From Caldilineaceae bacterium (lineage in GTDB: Bacteria > Chloroflexota > Anaerolineae > Caldilineales > Caldilineaceae), in the NCBI GenBank assembly GCA_019637695.1, contig JAHBVG010000020.1, positions 1 to 64,000 on the forward strand: a DNA stretch of 64,000 nucleotides. Direction: 5' to 3'. A program made the position numbers and the translations under genes. The notes below the pieces were generated by a model, which searched no databases, was not told where the DNA came from, and saw only the letters and a list, made by a program, of their open reading frames with translations. Shown piece by piece: positions 18,312 through 26,751 of the stretch (its first letter is position 1; every line of letters begins with the position of its first letter).

Positions 18312-18813
18312 TCTGGCGCGCTTCCTTTGGAGTTCCAGCCCCACCGCCGTTGCATTGACCTTCTCCGATCCGCCGGAAATTGTGGTACAACGCCTATCTT
18401 GTGCCTTGCAATCGAACGACGAGTTCCTCGGCAAGGTAGTCAATTATGGATTCAAGCTCTGGCGCAGTCGTCGCTACGCGCAGAGTCGCAACACCTTTGC
18501 GCCCATCCTCTATGGCGTCGTCCGCGCCGATGGGGAGGGCAGCCGCATTGAGGGCCATTTTCAGCTCAACCCTGTCATGCGCCTTTTTTTGCTCGTCTGG
18601 TTTGGAGGAACAGCGGTCATGGCCGCCATCTTCTTGATCGGTGGGGCCTTGCGCGCTACCCCCGAAAGCAGCGCTCTTGACGCCCTGCCCTATCTCATCC
18701 CCGCGCTGCTGCCCCTGATCGGCTGGCTCATCCTGCGCTGGCAGCAGCGGAAGGGGAGGGAGGATGAAATGAAAATACAGAGTTGGATTGAGGAAGTAGT
18801 GCGTAGTGCGTAG
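18304..18813 (+). CDS. small two-helix membrane protein of unknown function
   Basis: A 169-residue protein. Residues 1-85 are soluble, and two membrane helices lie at about 92-115 and 128-145. The tail is basic, then acidic. It overlaps the PlsY-like gene, so translation is probably coupled. The last residues (VVRSA) and the stop are encoded by TAGTGCG heptads. I recognise no family. Confidence 0.6.
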   Translation: MADLARFLWSSSPTAVALTFSDPPEIVVQRLSCALQSNDEFLGKVVNYGFKLWRSRRYAQSRNTFAPILYGVVRADGEGSRIEGHFQLNPVMRLFLLVWFGGTAVMAAIFLIGGALRATPESSALDALPYLIPALLPLIGWLILRWQQRKGREDEMKIQSWIEEVVRSA

Positions 18814-18903
18814 TGCGTGGCGCGTCAATGGATTATCCGTTCTTTACGAGGCTAGGTTCAAGGGGCGCGACAAGATTCTCTGCCCACGCACTACGCATTA
18901 CTT
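18794..18903. repeat. heptad-repeat inverted pair, TAGTGCG dialect
   Basis: Three to four tandem TAGTGCG units (18794-18820) and an inverted block (18883-18903) pair at 16 of 17 central positions across a ~60-nt loop. It sits between the small membrane protein and lysZ and carries the stop of the former. Confidence 0.7.
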
Positions 18904-18955
18904 AACAAGACGACATCAAAATTCGCGACAAGTCACCATGCCAGAGGAGCATCCC

Positions 18956-19759
18956 ATGATCGTCATCAAAGTCGGCGGCGGCAAGGATCTGAACATCAAC
19001 GCCGTCGTAGCTGATATTGTCGAGTTAATCCGCAATGGGCAGGAGTTGATCCTCGTCCACGGCGGGGCGGAAACGACCAATGAAGTGGCCGAGGCGTTGG
19101 GCCATCCCCCCGAATTTGTCACCAGCGAGAGCGGCTATGTCAGTCGTCGCACGGATCGACGCACACTCGAAATCTTCGAGATGGTCTACTGCGGTCAACT
19201 CAACAAGATGTGGGTGGAGAAATTCCAGAGCGCAGGCGTCAACGCTGTGGGGCTGAGTGGTCTCGACGGACGCATCTTTGAGGGGACGCGCAAGGAGATG
19301 CTGCGCATCCGCCACAACGGACGCCGCCTTGTCCTGCGCGATGATTGGACCGGCACAGTGGATCGCATCAACACCGACCTGCTGCGCCTGCTCCTCGGCG
19401 GCGGCTACTTGCCCGTCCTCACCCCGCCGGGTGCATCGGACAAAGGCGAGGCCATCAACGTGGACGGTGACCGCGCCGCCGCTATGGTCGCCGCCGCCTT
19501 CAACGCTGAAGCGCTGATCATCCTTTCCAACGTGCCGGGGTTGCTGCGCGCCTATCCCGACGAATCGAGCCTGATCCGCGAAATTCCTCGCGGGCGGGCC
19601 GACGACTTTATGCAGTATGCCGAAGGCCGCATGAAAAAGAAGGTCATGGGCGCGGTCGAAGCCATCGCCGAAGGCGTGCAAACCGTCATCTTTGCGGACG
19701 GGCGCGTAGAGCGTCCGGTGTCGCGCGCGCTGGCGGGGGAAGGGACGCAGATCAAATGA
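18956..19759 (+). CDS. lysZ: LysW-gamma-L-aminoadipate kinase
   Basis: A 267-residue amino-acid kinase phosphorylating the side chain carboxyl of LysW-bound aminoadipate. MIVIKVGGGKDLN starts the family core with the phosphate-binding Lys and Gly residues; the ATG at 18956 has AGAGGAG six bases upstream. LVHGGAETTNEVAEALG is the substrate loop, AINVDGDRAAAMVA the second nucleotide motif, and GRMKKKVMGAVEA near the end is typical of LysZ/ArgB. An ATG at 18938 is in frame but lacks a site. The TGA stop is inside the left arm of the next repeat. Confidence 0.92.
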   Translation: MIVIKVGGGKDLNINAVVADIVELIRNGQELILVHGGAETTNEVAEALGHPPEFVTSESGYVSRRTDRRTLEIFEMVYCGQLNKMWVEKFQSAGVNAVGLSGLDGRIFEGTRKEMLRIRHNGRRLVLRDDWTGTVDRINTDLLRLLLGGGYLPVLTPPGASDKGEAINVDGDRAAAMVAAAFNAEALIILSNVPGLLRAYPDESSLIREIPRGRADDFMQYAEGRMKKKVMGAVEAIAEGVQTVIFADGRVERPVSRALAGEGTQIK

Positions 19760-20363
19760 GTAAGGAGTAATGAGTAGGTCGAGGATAAGGTCTTTTCAAG
19801 CGGAGGCTTGCTTAGGGCGGAAAAGGAGTCGCCAACAATGGACAAAGGAGCGGCGGTTGTGACGTTTCAAACATGGCTTGAACTGGTACCACAAGCGATT
19901 TCTTCTGATCCTCTGTGGAAGATCCGGGTGTATCAACTTGCTTTGTTCCTGGCCGACATTGCCTGGTCGGATGTATCCAAATTGGCCAAGGATATGAGAA
20001 CAGCGAAGGTAGCTGAGCAGATGTTTCGGGCAATTGGATCGATTGGTGCGAATATCGCCGAAGGCTATTCGCGCAATTCTGGGCGTGCCAAAGCCCAATT
20101 CTACGAGTACGCGCTGGGTTCGGCGCGTGAGTCACGGCATTGGTATCATCTGGGCAGCGCCATCCTGAGTGAAGAGGTTATCGAACACCGAAGTCAACTT
20201 CTAGCCGAGATCTGCCGTCTCCTGATCCACATGATCCCAAACCAAAGAAATCAAACAAACGAGTCCAGCGTAGACTATGTCACAACGCCTATATTCGAAC
20301 CTTTTGAGGAGTCTTCCATGCAACGCGGAAATGCCCTTAACCTACTCATTACTCCTTACTCAT
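19756..20363. repeat. perfect 24-bp inverted repeats flanking the four-helix-bundle gene
   Basis: Arms 19756-19779 and 20340-20363 are exact inverted complements 560 bases apart, in the TGAGTAA/GGAGTAA dialect. An almost identical pair at 17647-17708 is separated by only 14 bases, so this looks like an ordinary operon hairpin opened by an insert in its loop. Confidence 0.9.
19838..20317 (+). CDS. four-helix-bundle (23S rRNA intervening-sequence/S23-like) protein, reads into lysJ
   Basis: An ATG at 19838 with AAGGAG upstream opens a reading frame whose core matches the S23/four-helix-bundle family: [19 protein letters not shown], then [20 protein letters not shown] (the SIxxNIAEG signature), then [14 protein letters not shown]. 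The family normally ends at about 120-130 residues. Here no stop occurs and the frame runs in phase into lysJ, so the product could be a 574-residue fusion, or lysJ may re-initiate at 20318. Relatives are encoded in intervening sequences of 23S rRNA genes and as free genes; their function is unclear. It lies in the loop between perfect inverted repeats. Confidence 0.8.
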
Positions 20364-21562
20364 TTCGTACCAACCACATCAGCAATCACGAAATCAACGC
20401 TCCTACCCTTGAATCCTCCCTCGAATCCGGCGTTGTTCCCCGCCGCGGGGAGACGGTGATGGTGAGGGGCGAAGGCTGTTGGATGATCGACGTCGAGGGG
20501 AAGCGCTATTTGGATATGACGGCGGCGCAGGGGGTGGCGATGCTGGGCTATGGTCACCCAGCGCTGACGGCGGCGATTGCGGAACAGGCAGGAACGCTGC
20601 ACGCCTGCCCCAGCTTTTTCTACAACGATGTGCGCGCCCGCTTTTTGGAGAAGTTGATCGAGGTGACGCCGGAACATCTGGGCCATGCCTTCCTCGCCAA
20701 CAGCGGCGCGGAGGCCAACGATGGCGCTATCAAATTCGTCCGCCTCGCCACAGGACGCACCAAGATCATCGCCACCAAGAACAGTTTCCACGGGCGCACA
20801 GTGGGCGCGGTCTCGCTGACGTGGAATCCCAAATATCGCGAGCAGTTTGGCCCGCTGCTGCCCGATGTGTCGCATGTGGCCTACGGCAATTTGGAGGAAC
20901 TCGAAGCCGCCGTGGACGAACAGACCGCGGCGCTCTTTATCGAAGCGGTGCAGGGCGAGGGCGGCGTCAACGTGGCGACGCCCGACTACTGGGCTGGCGT
21001 GCAACGCATCTGCCGCGAATACGGCGCGCTGCTCGTCTTCGACGAAGTGCAGACCGGCTTCCGCACCGGAAAGTGGTTTGCGCACCAGCACTTTGGTCTG
21101 CATCCCGATATCATCACCGTTGCGAAGGGATTGGGCGGCGGCTTCCCCATGGCGGCGATTGTTTACACCGGTCAGATCCAGGAATCGCTCTTCAGCGGCG
21201 CGCATGGCAGCACATTTGGGGGCAACCCGCTGGCCTGCGCCGCCGGTCTCGCCGCGCTGGAAACGTATCAAAATGAGAATTTGATGGAGCGCGCCGCGCA
21301 GATGGGTCAACTGCTGCGCGAGAAGTTGGAGAACGCCCTGAGTGGACGGCGCATGGTGCGCGAGATCCGCGGCCTGGGGTTGATGATCGGCATCGATCTG
21401 CGCAGTAAAGTCGCCCCCTTCCTCAAAGCGCTAATGGAAGAGCACAACGTCATCGCCCTACCCGCGGGGACGACCGTCCTGCGCCTGCTGCCGCCGCTGA
21501 TCATCAGCGAAGCGGAGATCGACATGGCCGTGAAAGCCATCGCCGCGGTGATACCGGAGTGA
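20318..21562 (+). CDS. lysJ: LysW-gamma-L-lysine aminotransferase
   Basis: A 414-residue class-III PLP aminotransferase that converts LysW-aminoadipate semialdehyde to LysW-lysine. [48 protein letters not shown] and [12 protein letters not shown] (the Schiff-base Lys) are all present. The ATG at 20318 has GAGGAG six bases upstream. That start lies in the inserted DNA before the right repeat arm, and residues 7-16 ([10 protein letters not shown]) are read from the arm. No other in-frame ATG precedes the fold, so the insert seems to supply the start. It is the last lysine gene seen; LysK, which would free lysine, is not in the window. Confidence 0.9.
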   Translation: MQRGNALNLLITPYSFRTNHISNHEINAPTLESSLESGVVPRRGETVMVRGEGCWMIDVEGKRYLDMTAAQGVAMLGYGHPALTAAIAEQAGTLHACPSFFYNDVRARFLEKLIEVTPEHLGHAFLANSGAEANDGAIKFVRLATGRTKIIATKNSFHGRTVGAVSLTWNPKYREQFGPLLPDVSHVAYGNLEELEAAVDEQTAALFIEAVQGEGGVNVATPDYWAGVQRICREYGALLVFDEVQTGFRTGKWFAHQHFGLHPDIITVAKGLGGGFPMAAIVYTGQIQESLFSGAHGSTFGGNPLACAAGLAALETYQNENLMERAAQMGQLLREKLENALSGRRMVREIRGLGLMIGIDLRSKVAPFLKALMEEHNVIALPAGTTVLRLLPPLIISEAEIDMAVKAIAAVIPE

Positions 21563-21568
21563 GCAGCT

Positions 21569-22120
21569 TTACTCAAAAAGTTCGGCAACGGGGCAAACAA
21601 AGTCGGGTAGAATTTCGGAGAATGCCAACGTCATTGTGCTGGTGTACGTGCGCGCTAATCCGTCTGATGTGTGTACAACAACCTCTCGGCCGCGTGGATA
21701 GATCGTCCAGACCATTGGAGTGCCTGCATTGAGGAAATCTCGGACTTTTGCGCGCACTTCGTCGGCGCTTTCATGCGGGGAGACAACTTCAACGGCCAGA
21801 TCGGGGGCAAGATCCCAAAACCCTTCGGGAATACCGTCCGTCGGTATCCTGTCTGCGCGCACATAAGAAATGTCAGGGCCGCGCACCGTGTCAGGATCGC
21901 GAGCGAGGATATAGCCAGCTTCCACACCCACGTAGCCGCCTGCGCCCTCTTTTGCCCACAAGCATAGCAGCATCGCAAGCATAACGGCAATTGCGCCGTG
22001 TTGTCCCCCTGGCGGCATGGTTTCTACAATCTCCCCCAATACAAGTTCGCGCTGATTTTTGAGATCTGGCAAGCGCCAAAACTCTTCAGCCGTTATCAAG
22101 CCTTCGAGGACAAGACTCAT
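21569..22120 (-). CDS. Uma2 family (DUF820) putative endonuclease
   Basis: A 183-residue protein. GPDISYV (about 101-107) and DLAVEVVSPHES (about 127-138) are the Uma2 signatures. They carry the Asp and Glu of a PD-(D/E)xK-like site; the usual following Lys is probably in RAKVRDF. Family members are abundant in Chloroflexota and cyanobacteria, with no established role. Its start overlaps the stop of the coiled-coil gene by 4 bases (ATGA), so translation is coupled. It converges with lysJ at a 6-base gap. Confidence 0.85.
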   Translation of the reverse strand: MSLVLEGLITAEEFWRLPDLKNQRELVLGEIVETMPPGGQHGAIAVMLAMLLCLWAKEGAGGYVGVEAGYILARDPDTVRGPDISYVRADRIPTDGIPEGFWDLAPDLAVEVVSPHESADEVRAKVRDFLNAGTPMVWTIYPRGREVVVHTSDGLARTYTSTMTLAFSEILPDFVCPVAELFE

Positions 22121-23022
22121 GGCAGTTGGCCCCCATGATCTGATGTCGTCTTCTGCCGAAAAGTGACCAACGTAGGTGAGATCGAACTGCCCACCTTCCA
22201 GGCGACGCCGTTTTCACGGGCCAAAAACTCGGTATCGTCGGTGATCCACTCCTCACCGATGACCACGCCCAGCGTATCCACGCCGCTCTGGCGCAGCGTC
22301 TCGGCGCGGCGAGCGGCGCGCAGCACATCCAGCCGGTCCACGCGCAGGGAGACCTCGACCACGGCGTAGTAGTCGCCTTTCCACCAGATGATGTCGGCCA
22401 GAGTGGGGTCGTTTTCGTCGTCGAGCGAATCAAGATCGGGTAAACGGGCCAGCAATTCATTGACGCGCTCAAAGACCCGGTCACGCGCCAGACCGCCGCC
22501 CTGACCTTCGCCCAGCAACCCAAGGGACTGGAGTTCGACCTTGCGCTGGTACTGTTCGCCTTTGCGGCGACCTTCATCGCCGAATTGCCAGCGCTCTATC
22601 CGTTGTACCGTTTCGTGCATTGCCATCTGTGCATCTGCCAATTTTTGGACAGTCTGCTCCAGGCGCGTGAGCCGTTCCTCGACGCCTTCCAGCCGCGCCT
22701 CGGCGCGCGCAAGCCGTTCCTCGACGCCTTCCAGCCGCGTTTCGACGCGCGCAAGCCGTTCCTCGACGCCTTCCAGCCGCGCCTCGGCGCGCGCAAGCCG
22801 TTCCTCGACGCCTTCCAGCCGCGCCTCGGCGCGGAGATGGGCAGCGGTCAATTCCGCCAGCATTTCTGCTACACGTTCCAGCTTTTCATCCAGTCGATCT
22901 ACGCGACTAGGGAGAGCGAGCAGTGAATCCATCTGTAAGGCAGCTTGAAGCTGACGCCGCGCCTCTGGATCGCGACGGACCAAGTCGATGATAGATTGTA
23001 GTTGACTCGGAGTCAGCGCCAT
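22117..23022 (-). CDS. coiled-coil protein with C-terminal PD-(D/E)xK-like domain
   Basis: A 301-residue protein. Residues 40-145 form a long coiled coil in which a 14-residue unit (RLEGVEERLARAEA) is repeated four times, matching 42-bp DNA repeats. The C-terminal domain (about 160-290) has DIIWWKGDYYAVVEVSLRVDR followed by GVVIGEEW, which resembles a restriction-endonuclease-like fold with Asp and Glu. The Lys of the E-x-K is replaced (EVS), so activity is doubtful. It is probably an oligomeric DNA- or nuclease-related protein. It forms a two-gene unit with the Uma2 gene. Confidence 0.65.
   Translation of the reverse strand: MALTPSQLQSIIDLVRRDPEARRQLQAALQMDSLLALPSRVDRLDEKLERVAEMLAELTAAHLRAEARLEGVEERLARAEARLEGVEERLARVETRLEGVEERLARAEARLEGVEERLTRLEQTVQKLADAQMAMHETVQRIERWQFGDEGRRKGEQYQRKVELQSLGLLGEGQGGGLARDRVFERVNELLARLPDLDSLDDENDPTLADIIWWKGDYYAVVEVSLRVDRLDVLRAARRAETLRQSGVDTLGVVIGEEWITDDTEFLARENGVAWKVGSSISPTLVTFRQKTTSDHGGQLP
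22662..22827. repeat. 42-bp tandem repeat, four copies, coding
   Basis: Units start near 22662, 22702, 22744 and 22786 and are almost identical in DNA. They encode the 14-residue coiled-coil unit. High identity at silent positions suggests recent slippage expansion. Confidence 0.8.
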
Positions 23023-23075
23023 GTTTGTCTCCTTCGGTTTGGTGATGATTATACCATAACCGCATCATGGCAGAG

Positions 23076-24266
23076 CTATCGAGCATGGGGATAGTGGCCC
23101 GCCGGATGTTTTAACAATGCCTCTTCGATCAGATCCGATCCCAGGCCGGGGCGCGTGGGGATCTTGAGGTAGCCGTCCTCGATTTCCAGCGGATGGGTCA
23201 TGAGATCATCGCGCCAGGGCGCGTCGTCCACGTCGAGTTCGTGGATGAAGAAGTTGGGCACGGTGGCGCAGACGTTGGCCGAGACCAGCGTGTTTATGGG
23301 GCTGTGGCAATTGTGCGGAGCGATGAGCGTGTCGTAGGCGTGGGCCAGATCGCAGATCTTCTTGCCCAGCGTGATACCGTTCCATGCGAAGTCGGGCATG
23401 ATCACGTCCTGGGCGTGGCGTTCCAAATATGGACGGTAGCCATGCAGGCCAAAGAGACTTTCGCCGGTGCAGATGGTCGTGCGCGTGGATTGTCGGATCA
23501 AGGCCAGCGCGTCAGGATCAAAAGTTTCAGTCTCCAGCCACATGAGGTTGAAGGGTTCCAGCGCCTGCGCCAGTTTGATGGCCCCACCCAGTTTGAAGGT
23601 GAAAGCCACATCGAGGGCGATGCCCACATCCGGGCCGAACGCCTCGCGGAAAGTCCCCACGATCAGTTCGGCGTTGCGGATGACCGAGGGGTGCGCGTCG
23701 CCGGCGTGGTTGGTGAAGCGGTTGAGCAGCGGCGTGGCGTCGGGTCGATCCTTGAGGGCAAAGAGGTTGGTCTTGATGGCGGTGTAGCCCCGCTCTACGA
23801 CTTCTTCGGCCAGGCGGCGCAGATCGTCGACGGTCTCCACCGGCGGCAGACCCAACGCTTCAGCGTGGCGCGCCCGCACCGATCCACAGTGGGACCAATA
23901 AAGGCGCAACTTGTCGCGCATCTTGCCGCCGAGGAGCTGCCAGATCGGCGCGCCCAAGACCTTGCCGCGGATGTCCCACAAGGCCGAGTCAATGCCCGCC
24001 ATCGCTTTGTAAGCGATGCCGCCGGTGTGGCGCACCGACGCCGTGTGCAGATCCCACCAGATCGCCTCCGCCCCCATGGGATCGCGCCCGATCACCCATT
24101 CGGCGTAGCGATTCACCGTTGCCGCCACCGGTCCCGGCGATCCCCAGTCGGTGCAATCGCCCCAGCCCACCAGCCCTGGCTCATTCGTTTCCACTTTGAC
24201 AAAGGTCCACGGGCGGAAACCGCCATCCACGAGGAAGGTCTTGATTTTGGTGATTTTTGTTGCCAT
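23076..24266 (-). CDS. mandelate racemase/muconate lactonizing (enolase superfamily) sugar-acid dehydratase
   Basis: A 396-residue enolase-superfamily protein. IDSALWDIRGKVLGAPIWQLLGG marks the junction of the capping and barrel domains. IKTNL supplies the Lys of the barrel, DVAFTF the first metal ligand, WLETETFDPD the second and CTGESLFG the third; IAPHNCHSPIN gives the general-base His. This arrangement fits the mandelate-racemase subgroup and resembles galactonate-type acid-sugar dehydratases. The substrate is unknown. It lies downstream of an antitoxin remnant and the IlvD-type dehydratase on the same strand. Confidence 0.85.
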   Translation of the reverse strand: MATKITKIKTFLVDGGFRPWTFVKVETNEPGLVGWGDCTDWGSPGPVAATVNRYAEWVIGRDPMGAEAIWWDLHTASVRHTGGIAYKAMAGIDSALWDIRGKVLGAPIWQLLGGKMRDKLRLYWSHCGSVRARHAEALGLPPVETVDDLRRLAEEVVERGYTAIKTNLFALKDRPDATPLLNRFTNHAGDAHPSVIRNAELIVGTFREAFGPDVGIALDVAFTFKLGGAIKLAQALEPFNLMWLETETFDPDALALIRQSTRTTICTGESLFGLHGYRPYLERHAQDVIMPDFAWNGITLGKKICDLAHAYDTLIAPHNCHSPINTLVSANVCATVPNFFIHELDVDDAPWRDDLMTHPLEIEDGYLKIPTRPGLGSDLIEEALLKHPAGHYPHAR

Positions 24267-24293
24267 CTCACTAACCCTCTGGCTGAATGGGGG

Positions 24294-24380
24294 CTACGGC
24301 GATGATCTGCTCTGGGCTGTAGCGCGCAAAAGTGGTTGTTCTTCTTCAGGCGATAGCGCCAGAGTGATGGTTAAAGCCAT
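24294..24380 (-). pseudogene. 28-codon remnant of a small antitoxin-like gene
   Basis: After a strong AGGAGG the frame reads MALTITLALSPEEEQPLLRA and then stops within eight codons. It resembles the N-terminus of common small antitoxin-type proteins (hydrophobic strand, then a Pro-Glu-Glu helix start), cut short. The good ribosome site with a truncated product suggests decay, though a true micro-protein cannot be excluded. Confidence 0.4.
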
Positions 24381-24432
24381 GTTGGTCCTCCTTCACAAGA
24401 GATCACGCTATACCCATTTTAACAAAAGTCAG

Positions 24433-24478
24433 CGTGGAAGCGAAGAGACTTCCGACACGTCGCCTCTTCGCCTCCACG
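24433..24478 (-). terminator. terminator after the IlvD-type dehydratase
   Basis: Arms 24433-24447 and 24464-24478 pair at 14 of 15 positions. Read on the minus strand the hairpin is followed by GACTTTTGTT, a T-rich tail, right after the dehydratase gene. Confidence 0.6.
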
Positions 24479-24485
24479 TCCTTGC

Positions 24486-26249
24486 TTACGCCTGTTCCAC
24501 CACCTTCAACCGGCGCCCCATCTGCTGGCGCGCCGGTTCGGAGCCGGAACCGCCCACGAGGAAGTCGAGATCGCAGCCGGTGTTGGCCTGCATGACATGC
24601 TCGGTGTAGAGGCGCACGTAGCCGCGATCCTGATGGGGAACCGGAGGAACCCAGGCGGCGCGGCGGCTGATCATCTCTGCGTCTGAGATGTCGAGGTGAA
24701 GACGGCGACCGGCCACATCGAGTTCGATCCAATCGCCGGTCTGCACCAGCGCCAGCGGACCGCCCACAGCGGACTCCGGCGCGACATGGAGGACGACCGC
24801 GCCGTAGGCCGTGCCGCTCATACGCCCGTCGGAGATGCGAACCATATCACGCACGCCCTGTTCGAGGAGTTTCTTGGGCAGTCCCATCTTCCCTTCCTCG
24901 GGCATACCAGGGAAGCCCCTCGGCCCAATCCCTTTGAGTATCAGCACGCTATCGGCGGTGACATCGAGATCGGGATCGTCGATACGTTCGTAATAGTCCT
25001 CGATGCTCTCGAAGACAAGGGCCTGGCCGCGGTGTTGCAGCAGTTCCGGCGTGGCCGCGGATGGTTTGATCACCGCGCCGTCGGGGCAAAGATTGCCGTA
25101 GAGGACGGTGGTGCCGCTGCTCTCGGCCCACGGCTTGTCAACCGAGGCGATGACGTCGCGGTTGTAACAGAGCGCGCCGGCCGTGTTTTCCGCCACCGTC
25201 TGACCGGTGACGGTGAGCGCGTCCATGTGCAGCCGATCCTTCAATTCCTGGATCACCACGGGCAGCCCACCGGCGTAGAAGAAATCTTCCATCAGATATT
25301 TGCCCGACGGCATCAAGTTGACGAGCAGGGGTTGATTGCTGCCAAAGCGGTTGAAATCCTCCAATTCCAGCGGAACGCCGATGCGCCCGGCAATCGCCAA
25401 CAGGTGGATGATGAAGTTGGTCGAACCGCCGATGGCAGCGTTGATCATGATGGCGTTCTCGAAAGCCTGTCGCGTCAAAATTTTGGAAAGACGCAGATCC
25501 TCCCCTACCATCTCCACAATACGGTTGCCCACAAGATGGGCTGTACGTTTGCGCCGCGAGTCCACGGCGGGGATGGCTGCGCCGCCGGCCAGGGTTAACC
25601 CCAGCGATTCCACCATACAGGCCATGGTCGACGCCGTGCCCATGGTCATACAGTGTCCTTCACTGCGCGAGATCGAGCCTTCCGCTTCCAGATATTCGGC
25701 AGCGGACATGTTGCCGGCGCGCATCTCCTCGGTGAATTTGTAGGCGTCGGTGCCTGATCCAATGTCCGTGCCGCGGTATTTGCCGTTGAGCATCGGCCCG
25801 CCGGAGACGACGATGGTGGGCAGATCCACGCTGGCCGCGCCCATGATCGTAGAGGGCGTCGTCTTGTCGCAGCCGGTGAGCAGCACCACGCCATCCAGCG
25901 GATTGGCGCGGATCGACTCTTCCACATCCATGCTGGCGAGGTTGCGATAGAGCATCGTTGTGGGCTGCATCAGCGTCTCGCCCAGCGACATCACCGGGAA
26001 TTCCACGGGGAAGCCGCCCGCTTCGTAGACGCCGCGCTTGACCATCTCGGCGATAATGCGGAAGTGTCCGTTGCAGGGGGTGAGATCCGACCAGGTGTTG
26101 CAGATACCGATCACAGGCCGCCCGTCAAAGAGATGATCGGGGTAGCCCTGATTTTTGGTCCATCCGCGGGCGGCAAAACCAGCCAGATCGGTGCGTCCAA
26201 ACCAGTTAGCGCTGCGCAGGCCGTGTCGTCCATTCGACGATGCGTTCAT
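24486..26249 (-). CDS. IlvD/EDD family dehydratase, pentonate dehydratase type
   Basis: A 587-residue Fe-S dehydratase. The ATG at 26249 has GGAGGAG upstream; the frame is open further but unsupported. The opening RSANWFGRTDLAGFAARGW and the block CNTWSDLTPCNGHFR are typical of the arabonate/xylonate dehydratase branch, not dihydroxyacid dehydratase of valine synthesis. Cluster cysteines are in ICNTWSDLTPCN, LLTGCDKTTP and SEGHCMTMGTAS. ISDGRMSGTAYGAVVLHVAPE is the C-terminal signature. With four enolase-superfamily dehydratase genes nearby it suggests sugar-acid catabolism. The substrate cannot be fixed. Confidence 0.88.
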   Translation of the reverse strand: MNASSNGRHGLRSANWFGRTDLAGFAARGWTKNQGYPDHLFDGRPVIGICNTWSDLTPCNGHFRIIAEMVKRGVYEAGGFPVEFPVMSLGETLMQPTTMLYRNLASMDVEESIRANPLDGVVLLTGCDKTTPSTIMGAASVDLPTIVVSGGPMLNGKYRGTDIGSGTDAYKFTEEMRAGNMSAAEYLEAEGSISRSEGHCMTMGTASTMACMVESLGLTLAGGAAIPAVDSRRKRTAHLVGNRIVEMVGEDLRLSKILTRQAFENAIMINAAIGGSTNFIIHLLAIAGRIGVPLELEDFNRFGSNQPLLVNLMPSGKYLMEDFFYAGGLPVVIQELKDRLHMDALTVTGQTVAENTAGALCYNRDVIASVDKPWAESSGTTVLYGNLCPDGAVIKPSAATPELLQHRGQALVFESIEDYYERIDDPDLDVTADSVLILKGIGPRGFPGMPEEGKMGLPKKLLEQGVRDMVRISDGRMSGTAYGAVVLHVAPESAVGGPLALVQTGDWIELDVAGRRLHLDISDAEMISRRAAWVPPVPHQDRGYVRLYTEHVMQANTGCDLDFLVGGSGSEPARQQMGRRLKVVEQA

Positions 26250-26398
26250 AGAGTCTCCTCCATTGGGATAGGGGCAGTGGATTGACGTTGATTCGTGATG
26301 TTGAACTGAGGTGTGGAGCGTTGCAATGTTGAGGATCGTACCCGACCCGGCGGCTTTCGTCAATTGGCAGGCGCAAAGCCCAGAGCATACTCCTCGCT

Positions 26399-26426
26399 TT
26401 GCGCTCATCCGCGGCGGGGTTATAAT
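26399..26426 (+). promoter_or_regulatory. promoter of the HNH pair
   Basis: TTGCGC (26399-26404), a 16-nt spacer and a perfect TATAAT (26421-26426), about 65 bases before the start at 26491. Confidence 0.55.
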
Positions 26427-26490
26427 AGGGGAAAGCCACCCACAATTCGCCAGCAGGTGATGGTGTTATCAACCTCAGTGAGGGAAGCGG

Positions 26491-26751
26491 ATGAGTGTTA
26501 TAGAATACTCTTTACCCTACTATGAAGATGTGCTTGAGTTTCTGGCAGGGAGTCCTTCGGCCCAGGAGATCATTGCATTCCGCCCACCGCAGTCGGCTCA
26601 AGAGCGATTTAGTGAGTTATTACAGGCCAATCGTGAGCGGATCTTGAGCGCACAAGAGGAAGAAGAGATCAATCACTACATCCAAATCGAGCGGATGGTT
26701 TCCTTGCTAAAAGCCAAAGCCTACAGCCGCTTGGACAAGGAAGAAGGGTGA
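26491..26751 (+). CDS. small protein paired with an HNH endonuclease
   Basis: An 86-residue, helix-rich protein preceded by GAGGGAAG. It contains YEDVLEFLAGSPSAQEIIAFRPP and a charged helical C-terminal half. The next gene overlaps its stop by four bases (GTGA), so the two are translationally coupled. Similar small partners precede HNH genes in Chloroflexota and cyanobacteria; an antitoxin-like or accessory role is inferred from layout only. Confidence 0.65.
   Translation: MSVIEYSLPYYEDVLEFLAGSPSAQEIIAFRPPQSAQERFSELLQANRERILSAQEEEEINHYIQIERMVSLLKAKAYSRLDKEEG

Noticed and set aside
24486..26249. Dihydroxyacid dehydratase of branched-chain amino acid synthesis (ilvD)
   Set aside because: The N-terminal motifs fit the pentonate dehydratase branch, and no ilv gene is nearby.
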